A DNA stretch of 64,000 nucleotides from Maribacter sp. (GTDB lineage: Bacteria; Bacteroidota; Bacteroidia; Flavobacteriales; Flavobacteriaceae), in contig JAHDDL010000021.1 in NCBI GenBank assembly GCA_020629415.1, positions 1 through 64,000 on the forward strand. The letters run 5' to 3'. Each line of letters starts with the position of its first letter. The stretch's first letter is position 1. The translations under genes were made by a program, and so were the position numbers. Positions 36,264 through 44,535 of the stretch are shown here, in pieces. A model generated the notes under the pieces. That model was not told the origin of the DNA and ran no database searches. It saw only the letters and a program-made list of their open reading frames with translations.

Positions 36264-36845
36264 TTACAAATTTTTGAGCGCGAGTTTTATTATGCCCTCG
36301 ACACTTAGCGAAGCATCCTGACCAAGCACTTTATCGACAACCCTCTCTGATTGTTTGCGTGCGAAGCCCAGAACTTCTAAAGCAGATAACGCTTCATCTT
36401 TATTTGTATTGTTTGTACTTAACGAAAGTTCGTCTATATCGTAAACTTTTAAGACCTTATCCCTAAGATCTAAAATTACACGTTGTGCCGTTTTGGCACC
36501 GATACCTTTTACCGCTTGTATAGAAGCAACATCCCCATTGGCAATGGCATCCCTGACCTGAGAGGGAGACATAGATGAAAGCATGGTTCTGGCTATACTT
36601 GACCCAATACCCGAGACAGATAACAATAACCTAAAAATTTCACGTTCAGATTTTTCCACAAACCCGAACAATGTGTGAGAATCTTCTTTCACTTGAAGGT
36701 GCGTAAAAATGGAAATATTTTCCTGCTCCGGCAACTTGGAAAAAGTATTTAAAGAAATATTTACAAAATACCCTACACCACCACATTCAATAATAACATG
36801 AGTTGGGTTTTTCTCTACTAGTTTTCCTTTTAAGTGATGTATCAT
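36264..36845 (-). CDS. ruvA: Holliday junction DNA helicase subunit RuvA
   Basis: A 193-residue junction-binding protein that recruits RuvB for branch migration. The N-terminal OB domain (MIHHLKGKLVEKNPTHVIIECGGVGY), the tandem helix-hairpin-helix region (LLSVSGIGSSIARTMLS and IQAVKGIGAKTAQRVILDLRDK) and the C-terminal RuvB-binding domain (DEALSALEVLGFARKQSERVVDKV) are all present. It is immediately upstream of sprA (five-base gap), so transcription is probably shared. ruvB lies 6.5 kb away at 43384-44406 in another unit. Confidence 0.96.
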   Translation of the reverse strand: MIHHLKGKLVEKNPTHVIIECGGVGYFVNISLNTFSKLPEQENISIFTHLQVKEDSHTLFGFVEKSEREIFRLLLSVSGIGSSIARTMLSSMSPSQVRDAIANGDVASIQAVKGIGAKTAQRVILDLRDKVLKVYDIDELSLSTNNTNKDEALSALEVLGFARKQSERVVDKVLGQDASLSVEGIIKLALKNL

Positions 36846-36860
36846 GATCTATTTAAATTA

Positions 36861-36893
36861 AAAAGGGAAATAAGTATAGCTACCAATTTCCCT
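36861..36893 (-). terminator. Probable terminator between maeB and ruvA
   Basis: AGGGAAAT near 36864 pairs with ATTTCCCT near 36886 (eight base pairs, 14-base loop). On the minus strand it is followed by TTTTTAATTT, so it probably ends the maeB message before ruvA. Confidence 0.6.
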
Positions 36894-36918
36894 ATTTCAG
36901 TTATTAATTACGTAAAAA

Positions 36919-39213
36919 TTATTTTGAACCTTTAGCTTTTTTGCGCTTTTCGCGCTCTTGAGCATCAATTACCGCTACTGCCGCCATGTTAACTATCTCA
37001 TCTACACTGGCACCCAATTGCATAATATGAACCGCTTTGCGCAAACCTACCATAATAGGTCCTATAGAATCTGCACTATTCAATTCTTTCAGTAATTTAT
37101 AGGTAATGTTAGCCGATTCTAAATTTGGGAATATAAGAGTGTTTACTTTTCTGCCTGCAAGCTTAGAAAACGGGAATTTACTTTCATGAAGTTCTCTATT
37201 TAATGCAAAATCGGTTTGTATTTCCCCATCTACCACTAAATCTGGCTGAGTTTCATGAAGAATACGAACCGCTTCTCTAACCTTTTTAGCATTAGGATGT
37301 GTTGAGGAACCAAAGTTAGCATAGCTCAACATTGCCAAAACGGGATTAAAGCCAAAATTAGAGGCAACATTAGCTGTCATTTGTGCAATATCAGCCAATT
37401 CTTCTGCATTGGGCTCTATATTTATTGAAGTATCGGCCAAAAACAACGGCCCTCTATCGGTAATCATAATGTTTACCGTAGCCACTTTCTTAACCTGACT
37501 TGCTCTACCAACAACTTCTAAAATTGGTTTTACCACCGTAGGGTATGCCCTTGAATAACCAGAAATCATTCCATCCGCATCGCCTTCCATTACCATCATG
37601 GAGCCAAAATAATTACGCTCGCGCATTTTTATTTTTGCGCTGTAAAAGGTTACTCCGCTTCGCTTTCGACTTTCCCAGTATTTGGTAGCATAACGTATAT
37701 GGCGTTCATCGAATTCTTCTGACATTGGATCAATAATGGCAAGGTCAGCATCAAACTCCAACTCTTTCTTTAATTCAAGAATGATATCTTTTCTACCTAA
37801 CAGAATAGGAATTGCAATACCTTCTTCATAAACTATCTGGGCCGCTTTTAGAACATCTAAATGGTCAGCTTCGGCAAATACAATTTTCTTGGTATGGCTA
37901 CGTGCCCTGGCATGAAGTTGACGAACCACTTTATTATCGTTGCCCGAGCGAAGCATCAACTCCTCTCTGTATTTATCCCAATCATCTATTGGTGCCTTAG
38001 CAACACCACTCTCCATTGCTGCCCTGGCTACGGCAGGTGGTATTTCATATATTAGTCTTTGATCAAAAGGCTTGGGAATAATATACTCTTTACCAAAAGT
38101 CAATCTTGTTTCGCCATAAGCAATATTTACTTGCTCTGGTACGGGCTGTCTAGTTAAATCTGCCAAAGCTTTTACTGCCGCCATTTTCATAGCTTCATTG
38201 ATTGCTGTTGCCCGGACATCTAACGCACCTCTAAAAATAAATGGAAAACCAAGTACATTATTTACTTGATTAGGATGATCGGATCTTCCCGTTGCCATAA
38301 TTATATCCTTACGTGTAGCAATTGCTAAATCATAGGCAATCTCAGGGTCTGGATTTGCCATAGCGAACACAATAGGGTTTTCCGCCATAGATTTCAACAT
38401 GGCCGGAGTAACAATATTGGCTATAGAAAGACCAACGAAAACATCGGCATCTACCATAGCCTCATCTAGCGTGTCTATTTTTCTATCGGTAGCAAATTCT
38501 TTCTTTGCAGGTGATAAATTATCGGCATCCTTTCTAATAACACCTTTACTATCAAGCATTACTATATTTTCAGCTTTAGCGCCAAACGCCTTATACAATT
38601 TAGTACATGATACTGCGGCAGCACCCGCACCACTGATAACAATGCGAACTTCTTCCATCTTTTTGTTGGAAAGCTCTAATGCGTTCAATAATGCAGCTGC
38701 AGAAATTATGGCCGTACCATGCTGGTCATCGTGCATAACAGGAATATCCAGCTCTTCTTTTAGCCTTCTTTCAATTTCAAAAGCTTCTGGAGCCTTAATA
38801 TCCTCAAGATTTATGCCTCCAAATGTTGGGGCGATCATTTTAACGGTTTCAATAAACTTATCTACATCTTCAGTATCCACTTCAATATCAATACCGTCTA
38901 TATCTGCAAAAATCTTAAAAAGAAGACCTTTACCTTCCATCACAGGTTTTGATGCCTCAGGACCAATATTTCCTAGTCCAAGGACAGCGGTACCATTAGA
39001 AATAATGGCAACCAAATTACCTTTAGATGTATATTTATAGGCGTTATCCTTGTCCTTTGCTATTTCTAGACATGGCTCTGCAACACCAGGTGAGTATGCC
39101 AAAGCCAGATCACGTTGTGTACTATAAGGTTTAGTAGGAACTATTTTTATCTTACCAGGTTGTGGCTTGGCATGATAAATAAGTGCTTCTCTTCTTAGCT
39201 TTTCATTGCTCAT
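36919..39213 (-). CDS. maeB: NADP-dependent malic enzyme, MaeB type (malic enzyme plus phosphotransacetylase-like domain)
   Basis: A 764-residue enzyme that oxidatively decarboxylates malate to pyruvate. The malic N domain (about 1-160) has AYSPGVAEPC and the substrate-binding stretch PVMHDDQHGTAI. The NAD(P)-binding domain (about 165-400) has RIVISGAGAAAVSC. The C-terminal half (about 430-760) resembles phosphate acetyltransferase (MVMEGDADGMISGYSRAYPTVVKP; DTSINIEPNAEELADIA) and in MaeB acts as a regulatory, acetyl-CoA-sensing domain. It ends with a basic tail, KRKKAKGSK. It is a single-gene unit with a TAAATTTG element 20 bases before the start. Confidence 0.95.
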   Translation of the reverse strand: MSNEKLRREALIYHAKPQPGKIKIVPTKPYSTQRDLALAYSPGVAEPCLEIAKDKDNAYKYTSKGNLVAIISNGTAVLGLGNIGPEASKPVMEGKGLLFKIFADIDGIDIEVDTEDVDKFIETVKMIAPTFGGINLEDIKAPEAFEIERRLKEELDIPVMHDDQHGTAIISAAALLNALELSNKKMEEVRIVISGAGAAAVSCTKLYKAFGAKAENIVMLDSKGVIRKDADNLSPAKKEFATDRKIDTLDEAMVDADVFVGLSIANIVTPAMLKSMAENPIVFAMANPDPEIAYDLAIATRKDIIMATGRSDHPNQVNNVLGFPFIFRGALDVRATAINEAMKMAAVKALADLTRQPVPEQVNIAYGETRLTFGKEYIIPKPFDQRLIYEIPPAVARAAMESGVAKAPIDDWDKYREELMLRSGNDNKVVRQLHARARSHTKKIVFAEADHLDVLKAAQIVYEEGIAIPILLGRKDIILELKKELEFDADLAIIDPMSEEFDERHIRYATKYWESRKRSGVTFYSAKIKMRERNYFGSMMVMEGDADGMISGYSRAYPTVVKPILEVVGRASQVKKVATVNIMITDRGPLFLADTSINIEPNAEELADIAQMTANVASNFGFNPVLAMLSYANFGSSTHPNAKKVREAVRILHETQPDLVVDGEIQTDFALNRELHESKFPFSKLAGRKVNTLIFPNLESANITYKLLKELNSADSIGPIMVGLRKAVHIMQLGASVDEIVNMAAVAVIDAQEREKRKKAKGSK

Positions 39214-39232
39214 ACGCTTCTATTTAAAAAAA

Positions 39233-39240
39233 CAAATTTA
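39233..39240 (-). promoter_or_regulatory. Candidate -7 element (TAAATTTG) for maeB
   Basis: Exact TAnnTTTG on the minus strand, 20 bases before the maeB ATG. No TTG is seen at the usual upstream distance, so it is tentative. Confidence 0.3.
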
Positions 39241-39335
39241 AAGGTATTCTGTAAGAAAGCATTATGAGGATACGTATTTATACAAACAAAATAAATACCA
39301 CCGATCAAAAAAGCTTTTAGCTAAATATGATATCA

Positions 39336-40652
39336 CTAATCAACCATACTTTCTTTACTCGAAACATTAAGTCTTAATGCCAGAAAACCAGATATCGCAA
39401 AAAAGGCTCCTGCAAACAACATGGCATTAATTGCATTATTTCCAAGTAAGAATTTATAAATTGGACCAAAGGTAAGGGTCTCTATCCCCATAGGAATTAC
39501 TATCATCATATTTAGGATTCCCATATATACGCCACGTCTTTCTTGAGGAACTACTTTTGATACCATCGTATAAGGTATACCCATCATAGCCGCCCAACCG
39601 ATACCAAATAAAACCATTGGCACCAAAACCATTACGGGATCTGTGATATACGGAATAGTGAATAAAGAAATGGCAGTACCGAACAAGCTTAACGCATATA
39701 CCTTTTTTCCACCAAACTTAAGTGTAAGCGGTACCAAGGCCAAAGCCACGACCATGGTGACAATATTGTACGTTAAACTCATTTGTGCGGATTGTGAAGC
39801 AGCTTCTCCCGTAGTATAACCCATAGTCAATTTAAACAATGGTGTAGTATACTGCCAATAAATGAATAAAGCATACCATTGAAACAAATACACGGCGCCT
39901 ACCTTCCACATGAATTTTGGCATCTTCTTTATAGATTCTGCAATTTCTCTAAAGGGCAAGGCAATACGCTCCGTCAAAGGTTTGGACTTTGCTTTGAGGA
40001 TATCTGTCAACTCTTCAGATGAAGGCGGAATTTCAGGAGTTTTTAAAACCGAAAAAAGAATAGTCGTAATAGAAAGAATGGCTCCAATGTAGAATGAATA
40101 GTACAACCAAGTAGGAATTGTACCCGCAACCTCTACAGATTCGCCACCGAACAAATATTGAAACAGCACTATAGATCCGTTCGCCAAAAGAATACCGGCA
40201 CCTACAAAAAGACTCTGCATCTGGTACCCTAAACTTAATTGATTGTCCGGCAATTTATCTCCAACAAATGCCCTGTAGGGCTCCATTGCCATATTATTGC
40301 CCACATCTAAAATCCATAACAAACCAACTGCAAACCATAAAACAGGACTCGTTGGGAAAGCGAACAAACACAAACTGCCCAAAATTGCCCCGATCAAAAA
40401 ATAAGGTTTTCTTCTACCCCAACGCTGAGACCAAGTTTTATCTGACATTGCACCTATGATTGGCTGTACGATCAAACCGGTTACAGGACCTGCAATATTT
40501 AAAATAGGAAGCATATCTTCTGGGGCACCCAGGTATAGGAAGATTGGGTTTATAGCTGTTTGCTGCAATCCAAAACTATACTGAATTCCTAAAAACCCAA
40601 CATTCATATTGAATATTTGCCAAAAACTTAAACTTGGTTTGCTTATTTTCAT
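39336..40652 (-). CDS. SLC45-like MFS sugar transporter
   Basis: A 438-residue major facilitator with about 12 membrane helices. The N-terminus (SFWQIFNMNVGFLGIQYSFGLQQTAINPIF) and the loop SDKTWSQRWGRRKPY match the SLC45/plant sucrose transporter-like group common in Bacteroidota, where such genes sit beside alpha-glucoside enzymes. Another conserved loop is PYRAFVGDKLPDNQ. It follows the sucrose phosphorylase-like gene on the same strand. Between the two lies a CG-centred palindrome (40739-40754). The probable substrate is sucrose or another alpha-glucoside; this is inferred from the neighbour. Confidence 0.87.
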   Translation of the reverse strand: MKISKPSLSFWQIFNMNVGFLGIQYSFGLQQTAINPIFLYLGAPEDMLPILNIAGPVTGLIVQPIIGAMSDKTWSQRWGRRKPYFLIGAILGSLCLFAFPTSPVLWFAVGLLWILDVGNNMAMEPYRAFVGDKLPDNQLSLGYQMQSLFVGAGILLANGSIVLFQYLFGGESVEVAGTIPTWLYYSFYIGAILSITTILFSVLKTPEIPPSSEELTDILKAKSKPLTERIALPFREIAESIKKMPKFMWKVGAVYLFQWYALFIYWQYTTPLFKLTMGYTTGEAASQSAQMSLTYNIVTMVVALALVPLTLKFGGKKVYALSLFGTAISLFTIPYITDPVMVLVPMVLFGIGWAAMMGIPYTMVSKVVPQERRGVYMGILNMMIVIPMGIETLTFGPIYKFLLGNNAINAMLFAGAFFAISGFLALRLNVSSKESMVD

Positions 40653-40738
40653 AATATCCTATTATAACTAGCTTAACAAGATAGCATATTAAATAATTTA
40701 GAACATAAAATGTTGGTAAGAAATTTGAAATTCCCGGC

Positions 40739-40754
40739 ACTATAACGTTATAGC
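40739..40754. promoter_or_regulatory. CG-centred palindrome, candidate LacI-family operator (site 2)
   Basis: ACTATAACGTTATAGC contains a perfect 14-base palindrome CTATAACGTTATAG (40740-40753) between the GH13 gene and the transporter gene. LacI-family repressors usually bind palindromes centred on CG. A related site lies upstream of the GH13 gene at 42376-42391; the two agree at 12 of 16 positions. Confidence 0.5.
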
Positions 40755-40772
40755 AATTTAACTAGCACGAAT

Positions 40773-42227
40773 TCAATATAATGAATCTGTCTTATCACGG
40801 TTAGAATAGGTGATTTTTAGATGTATTGATTTTAAGTCCAGGTACAATTCTGACCATTGCCTGTCATTTTCCCACCTAATATTTAAAATAGAATTAGACG
40901 ATTCCTTCAAAATAAACTCACCATTAAAAGAGGTATGTGTATTTCTTAAAATGATCAATTGTTTAAACTTTGCAAAGAAAGACGTCTCAACATATTCATT
41001 TATTTCATCTTGGGAATAGTAATGTCTATTAATGTCTCTACCCACGTTGGTCTTGGCCAATAAGTCCATATCGTTTTCACCGGCAAAAAGTCCTACATAA
41101 TAAACTTGAGGAATACCTGGAACAAAAAACTGAATGGCCCTTGCCGCTAAATACGCGTTCTCATCTTTACCTAGCGCTTCAAAATAAGTTGAATTTACTT
41201 GATACAAATCTAGATTTGAAGCAGCAGCTCCTGTTGCCTTTCTGCTTGTATTGCCACTATTTTCGTGCATACGTTCTACAATGGCATTTAAAGTTGCATC
41301 ATCTATCAGCCCTTTTTGTCCATTTTCAGATGCTACATCCACTATGCCAATACCGTCATGGGTATCTAAAACCGTAATTGCGTTTCTTGGACTTACGTTC
41401 AACCAATTTTTTAAATTCTCTGCACTGGCGTTAAATAGGGTATCCAAGACCAACACTGGTAAAGCAAAGTCATAGACAAAGTCAACTTTTTTTGCAATTT
41501 CTATTTGAGTTTTATAAAATGAATGAATCTCTACCAATACAGCAATGCCCATTTTCTTGGCCTTTGTTGTAAGTTCATCTATAAAAGCAAAGGTTTCTTC
41601 TATCATAAAACTACTAGTACCTGCTTTTTTAATAGCATATCCGGCAGCATCTAGGCGAATCATGTTTACCCCAGACTTCTGAAACTCAACTAAAATACTC
41701 TCTAAATAATCAATCCCTTTTTTAGAATGAACATCTATATCAATTTGATTTGTGGTAAAAGTGGTCCAAATAAGCCTTTCTTGACCGTTATCAAATTTTA
41801 CTTTTGTAAATGGATATCCAGATCGTGGCCTATAAATTTCTATTAAATCCTTTTCAGTAGCTCCGTTCGGAAAAACTGTATCAAAAGTCAAAAACAATTC
41901 TGCAAATTCAGAATCTTCCCCTTTTTTCAAAAAATCCTGAAATTCAGGTGATTTGGCGGACATATGGTTAACGATCAAATCTGCCATAACATCTACAGAT
42001 GCACTTAACTCTTTAACATCGGCCCAGCTACCTAATCTCTTATCAATTTGTTTATGATCAATAGGATCAAACCCAGCGTCTTCTCCATCTATAGGATAAT
42101 AAAAGGGAAGCATGTGAACACCACCGAACAAATCTTTGAATTGATTTTTCAACAAAAGGTCAAGCCCCTTAATGTCACTTTTACCCAACCTATCTACATA
42201 AGTAATTAATTGAACTTTATTCTTCAT
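40773..42227 (-). CDS. Sucrose phosphorylase-like GH13 enzyme
   Basis: A 484-residue glycoside hydrolase family 13 enzyme of the sucrose phosphorylase group (subfamily 18 type), which converts sucrose and phosphate to glucose-1-phosphate and fructose. Catalytic residues are R191 and nucleophile D193 in MIRLDAAGY, acid/base E233 in LVEIHS, and H290-D291 in LDTHDGIG. They are offset by one from the Bifidobacterium enzyme (D192, E232, D290). The early HMLPFYYP and GFDPIDH motifs also fit. No signal peptide, so cytoplasmic. Relatives act on sucrose 6-phosphate or glucosylglycerate, so the exact acceptor is open. It precedes the sugar transporter gene. Confidence 0.87.
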   Translation of the reverse strand: MKNKVQLITYVDRLGKSDIKGLDLLLKNQFKDLFGGVHMLPFYYPIDGEDAGFDPIDHKQIDKRLGSWADVKELSASVDVMADLIVNHMSAKSPEFQDFLKKGEDSEFAELFLTFDTVFPNGATEKDLIEIYRPRSGYPFTKVKFDNGQERLIWTTFTTNQIDIDVHSKKGIDYLESILVEFQKSGVNMIRLDAAGYAIKKAGTSSFMIEETFAFIDELTTKAKKMGIAVLVEIHSFYKTQIEIAKKVDFVYDFALPVLVLDTLFNASAENLKNWLNVSPRNAITVLDTHDGIGIVDVASENGQKGLIDDATLNAIVERMHENSGNTSRKATGAAASNLDLYQVNSTYFEALGKDENAYLAARAIQFFVPGIPQVYYVGLFAGENDMDLLAKTNVGRDINRHYYSQDEINEYVETSFFAKFKQLIILRNTHTSFNGEFILKESSNSILNIRWENDRQWSELYLDLKSIHLKITYSNRDKTDSLY

Positions 42228-42375
42228 CTTAAATCTTTCTTTCTATCGAATTTTCTTAAATGAGCACTTGCAAATGAAATAAGCTATAGTGCCATTTTGT
42301 TAAAACAGGAATCCAATATAGTACTTAAAAGCTTAAAGTTAGGGACGAAATGAAGATTAGAACGCCCTGGCAAAA

Positions 42376-42391
42376 ACTCAAACGTTAGAGT
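42376..42391. promoter_or_regulatory. CG-centred near-palindrome, candidate LacI-family operator (site 1)
   Basis: ACTCAAACGTTAGAGT pairs at seven of eight positions about a central CG. It is about 150 bases upstream of the GH13 start and 67 bases past the queG stop, in a 230-base gap. It resembles the site at 40739-40754 (shared pattern ACTnnAACGTTAnAG). No exact -7 box was found nearby, and no regulator gene is in the window. Confidence 0.45.
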
Positions 42392-42457
42392 ATTAAAAAT
42401 AATTTTCAGCAAGATGGAAACATACTAAAAACATATTAAGATTTCCAAAAAAGTGAA

Positions 42458-43387
42458 CTATTCTTTTAAAAAATCAATGTTCCTTTTAAGTCCGTCATAT
42501 TTCGTTCGCTTTACTGCAGATTTTTGAAATACCTTTCTAAACACATCTTCGGTAATTTCCTCCCAATCTTTTCTGGTCATGCTGAGCAATTCTGGATTAG
42601 GATTGAACAAAGGTTCATTATGCGGCTTTGAAAACCGGTTCCAAGGACAAACATCTTGGCAAACATCGCAGCCAAACATCCAATCATCAAAAGAACCTTT
42701 CATTTCGTTTGGCAATTCGTTTTTTAACTCAATGGTAAAATATGAAACACACTTACTGCCATCAACTACATATGGCTCCGCAATTGCCTGCGTAGGGCAC
42801 GCATCTATACAAGCCGTACATGTACCGCAATGATCTGTTACCGCATGGTCGTATTCCAGTTCTAAATCAACTATTAATTCTGCTATAAAGTAAAACGACC
42901 CCACCCGTTGGGTTAGCAGGTTACTATGCTTACCGATCCAACCCAAGCCACTTTTTGCAGCCCAAGCTTTGTCAAGCACAGGTGCAGAATCTACAAAGGC
43001 CCGCCCGTTGACTTCGCCTATTTCATCCGTTATAAATTCTTGTAATTGTCTGAGTTTTGTTTTAATTACATGATGGTAATCATGACCATATGCGTACTTG
43101 GAAATTTTGTATGAATCTTCATCTTGAGTTTCTTTAGGATAATAATTTAACAAAAGGGAAATTACGGACTTTGACCCCTCTACTAACTTTCTTGGATCCA
43201 ATCTTTTATCGAAATGATTTGCCATATAGCTCATTTCGCCGTTCATATTATTATTGAGCCATCTCTCTAACCTAGGAGCTTCTTCTTCTAAAAAATCTGC
43301 TTTGGACACTCCACATGATAAAAAACCGAGGCGTTTGGCTTCGGTTTTAATACTATTGGTCCATTTATGTTTAATATCGATACTCAA
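42458..43387 (-). CDS. queG: Epoxyqueuosine reductase QueG
   Basis: A 309-residue cobalamin-dependent Fe-S enzyme that performs the last step of queuosine formation in tRNA. Two 4Fe-4S motifs are visible: [12 protein letters not shown] near 190-205 and [11 protein letters not shown] near 240-250. The N-terminal half has [20 protein letters not shown], and the central [28 protein letters not shown] block contains the conserved catalytic Asp (VDSAPVLD). It overlaps the ruvB end by four bases, so the two form an operon. Confidence 0.95.
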   Translation of the reverse strand: MSIDIKHKWTNSIKTEAKRLGFLSCGVSKADFLEEEAPRLERWLNNNMNGEMSYMANHFDKRLDPRKLVEGSKSVISLLLNYYPKETQDEDSYKISKYAYGHDYHHVIKTKLRQLQEFITDEIGEVNGRAFVDSAPVLDKAWAAKSGLGWIGKHSNLLTQRVGSFYFIAELIVDLELEYDHAVTDHCGTCTACIDACPTQAIAEPYVVDGSKCVSYFTIELKNELPNEMKGSFDDWMFGCDVCQDVCPWNRFSKPHNEPLFNPNPELLSMTRKDWEEITEDVFRKVFQKSAVKRTKYDGLKRNIDFLKE

Positions 43388-44406
43388 AACAATCCAGGTT
43401 GAATTCCTCCTTTAATCCTTCCTAGGTGTTTGTATGCCAATTCTGTCACTTCTCTACCTCGTGGAGTTCTCATGATAAAACCCTGCTGAATTAAAAATGG
43501 CTCATACACCTCTTCAATAGTTTCTGCGCTTTCGGATACCGCCGTGGCCAAAGTGGTAATCCCCACAGGACCGCCCTTAAATTTATCGATTATAGTGGTC
43601 AAAATCTTGTTATCCATTTCATCTAGACCATGGGCATCCACATTCAAGGCCTTCAGACTAAATTTTGAAATTTCCATATCTATAGAGCCATTCCCTTTGA
43701 TCTCGGCAAAATCTCGCACTCTTCTCAGCAAAGCATTACATATTCTGGGCGTACCCCTACTTCTGCCAGCAATTTCAATTGCCGCATCTTGAGAAATTGG
43801 TACGCGTAGAATTTCTGCACTACGTTCCACGATAGTTGAAAGTAATTCGGTTGAATAGTATTGCAACCTACTTTGAATACCAAAACGGGCACGCATAGGA
43901 GCGGTCAACAATCCTGACCTTGTAGTTGCACCGATCAACGTAAATGGATTTAAATTTATCTGAACAGATCTGGCATTTGGCCCAGATTCTAACATGATAT
44001 CTATTTTATAATCTTCCATTGCAGAGTATAGATACTCCTCAACTATAGGGCTTAATCTATGAATTTCATCAATAAACAAAACATCACGTTCGTCTAAATT
44101 GGTAAGCAAGCCCGCTAAATCTCCAGGTTTATCTAGAACAGGACCCGAAGTAATTTTAATAGAAACCCCTAGTTCATTGGCAAGAATATTCGCCAAAGTA
44201 GTCTTACCTAAACCTGGGGGACCGTGAAACAAGGTATGATCCAATGCCTCGCCCCTTCTATTCGCAGCTTCAACAAAAACCTTCAGGTTTTCAAGAACCT
44301 GGTCCTGACCGGTAAAATCATCAAAATTTACAGGTCTTAATGCTCTTTCAATATCAAGTTCCTCATTAGAGAAACCATCAGCAGATGGGTCTAAATACTC
44401 GTTCAT
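43384..44406 (-). CDS. ruvB: Holliday junction DNA helicase subunit RuvB
   Basis: A 340-residue AAA+ motor for branch migration. It has the start block [14 protein letters not shown], Walker [10 protein letters not shown], Walker B LFIDEIHR, sensor 1 in GATTRSG with the following PMRARFGI, and the C-terminal winged-helix domain ending [22 protein letters not shown]. First gene of a ruvB-queG pair with a four-base overlap. A TATCTTTG element (44414-44421) lies seven bases ahead of its ATG. Confidence 0.97.
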   Translation of the reverse strand: MNEYLDPSADGFSNEELDIERALRPVNFDDFTGQDQVLENLKVFVEAANRRGEALDHTLFHGPPGLGKTTLANILANELGVSIKITSGPVLDKPGDLAGLLTNLDERDVLFIDEIHRLSPIVEEYLYSAMEDYKIDIMLESGPNARSVQINLNPFTLIGATTRSGLLTAPMRARFGIQSRLQYYSTELLSTIVERSAEILRVPISQDAAIEIAGRSRGTPRICNALLRRVRDFAEIKGNGSIDMEISKFSLKALNVDAHGLDEMDNKILTTIIDKFKGGPVGITTLATAVSESAETIEEVYEPFLIQQGFIMRTPRGREVTELAYKHLGRIKGGIQPGLF

Positions 44407-44413
44407 ACACTAA

Positions 44414-44421
44414 CAAAGATA
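44414..44421 (-). promoter_or_regulatory. Candidate -7 element (TATCTTTG) for ruvB-queG
   Basis: Exact TAnnTTTG on the minus strand, ending seven bases before the ruvB ATG. No TTG at the expected -33 distance, so it is tentative. It implies a very short leader. Confidence 0.3.
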
Positions 44422-44535
44422 GACAAACACCAGATAACTTTAAACTTATAACGGTAGCTAATTCAATTTATTAAAATACCTAAATGACCGTTAAATACCT
44501 GTAAGAAATCTAACTAAAAATTGTAAATTCATGGC

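Noticed and set aside
38399-39040. 213-residue open frame on the plus strand
   Set aside because: Lies fully inside maeB on the opposite strand. The long frame is a codon-bias shadow; Ser/Ala/Ile-rich with no recognisable domain.
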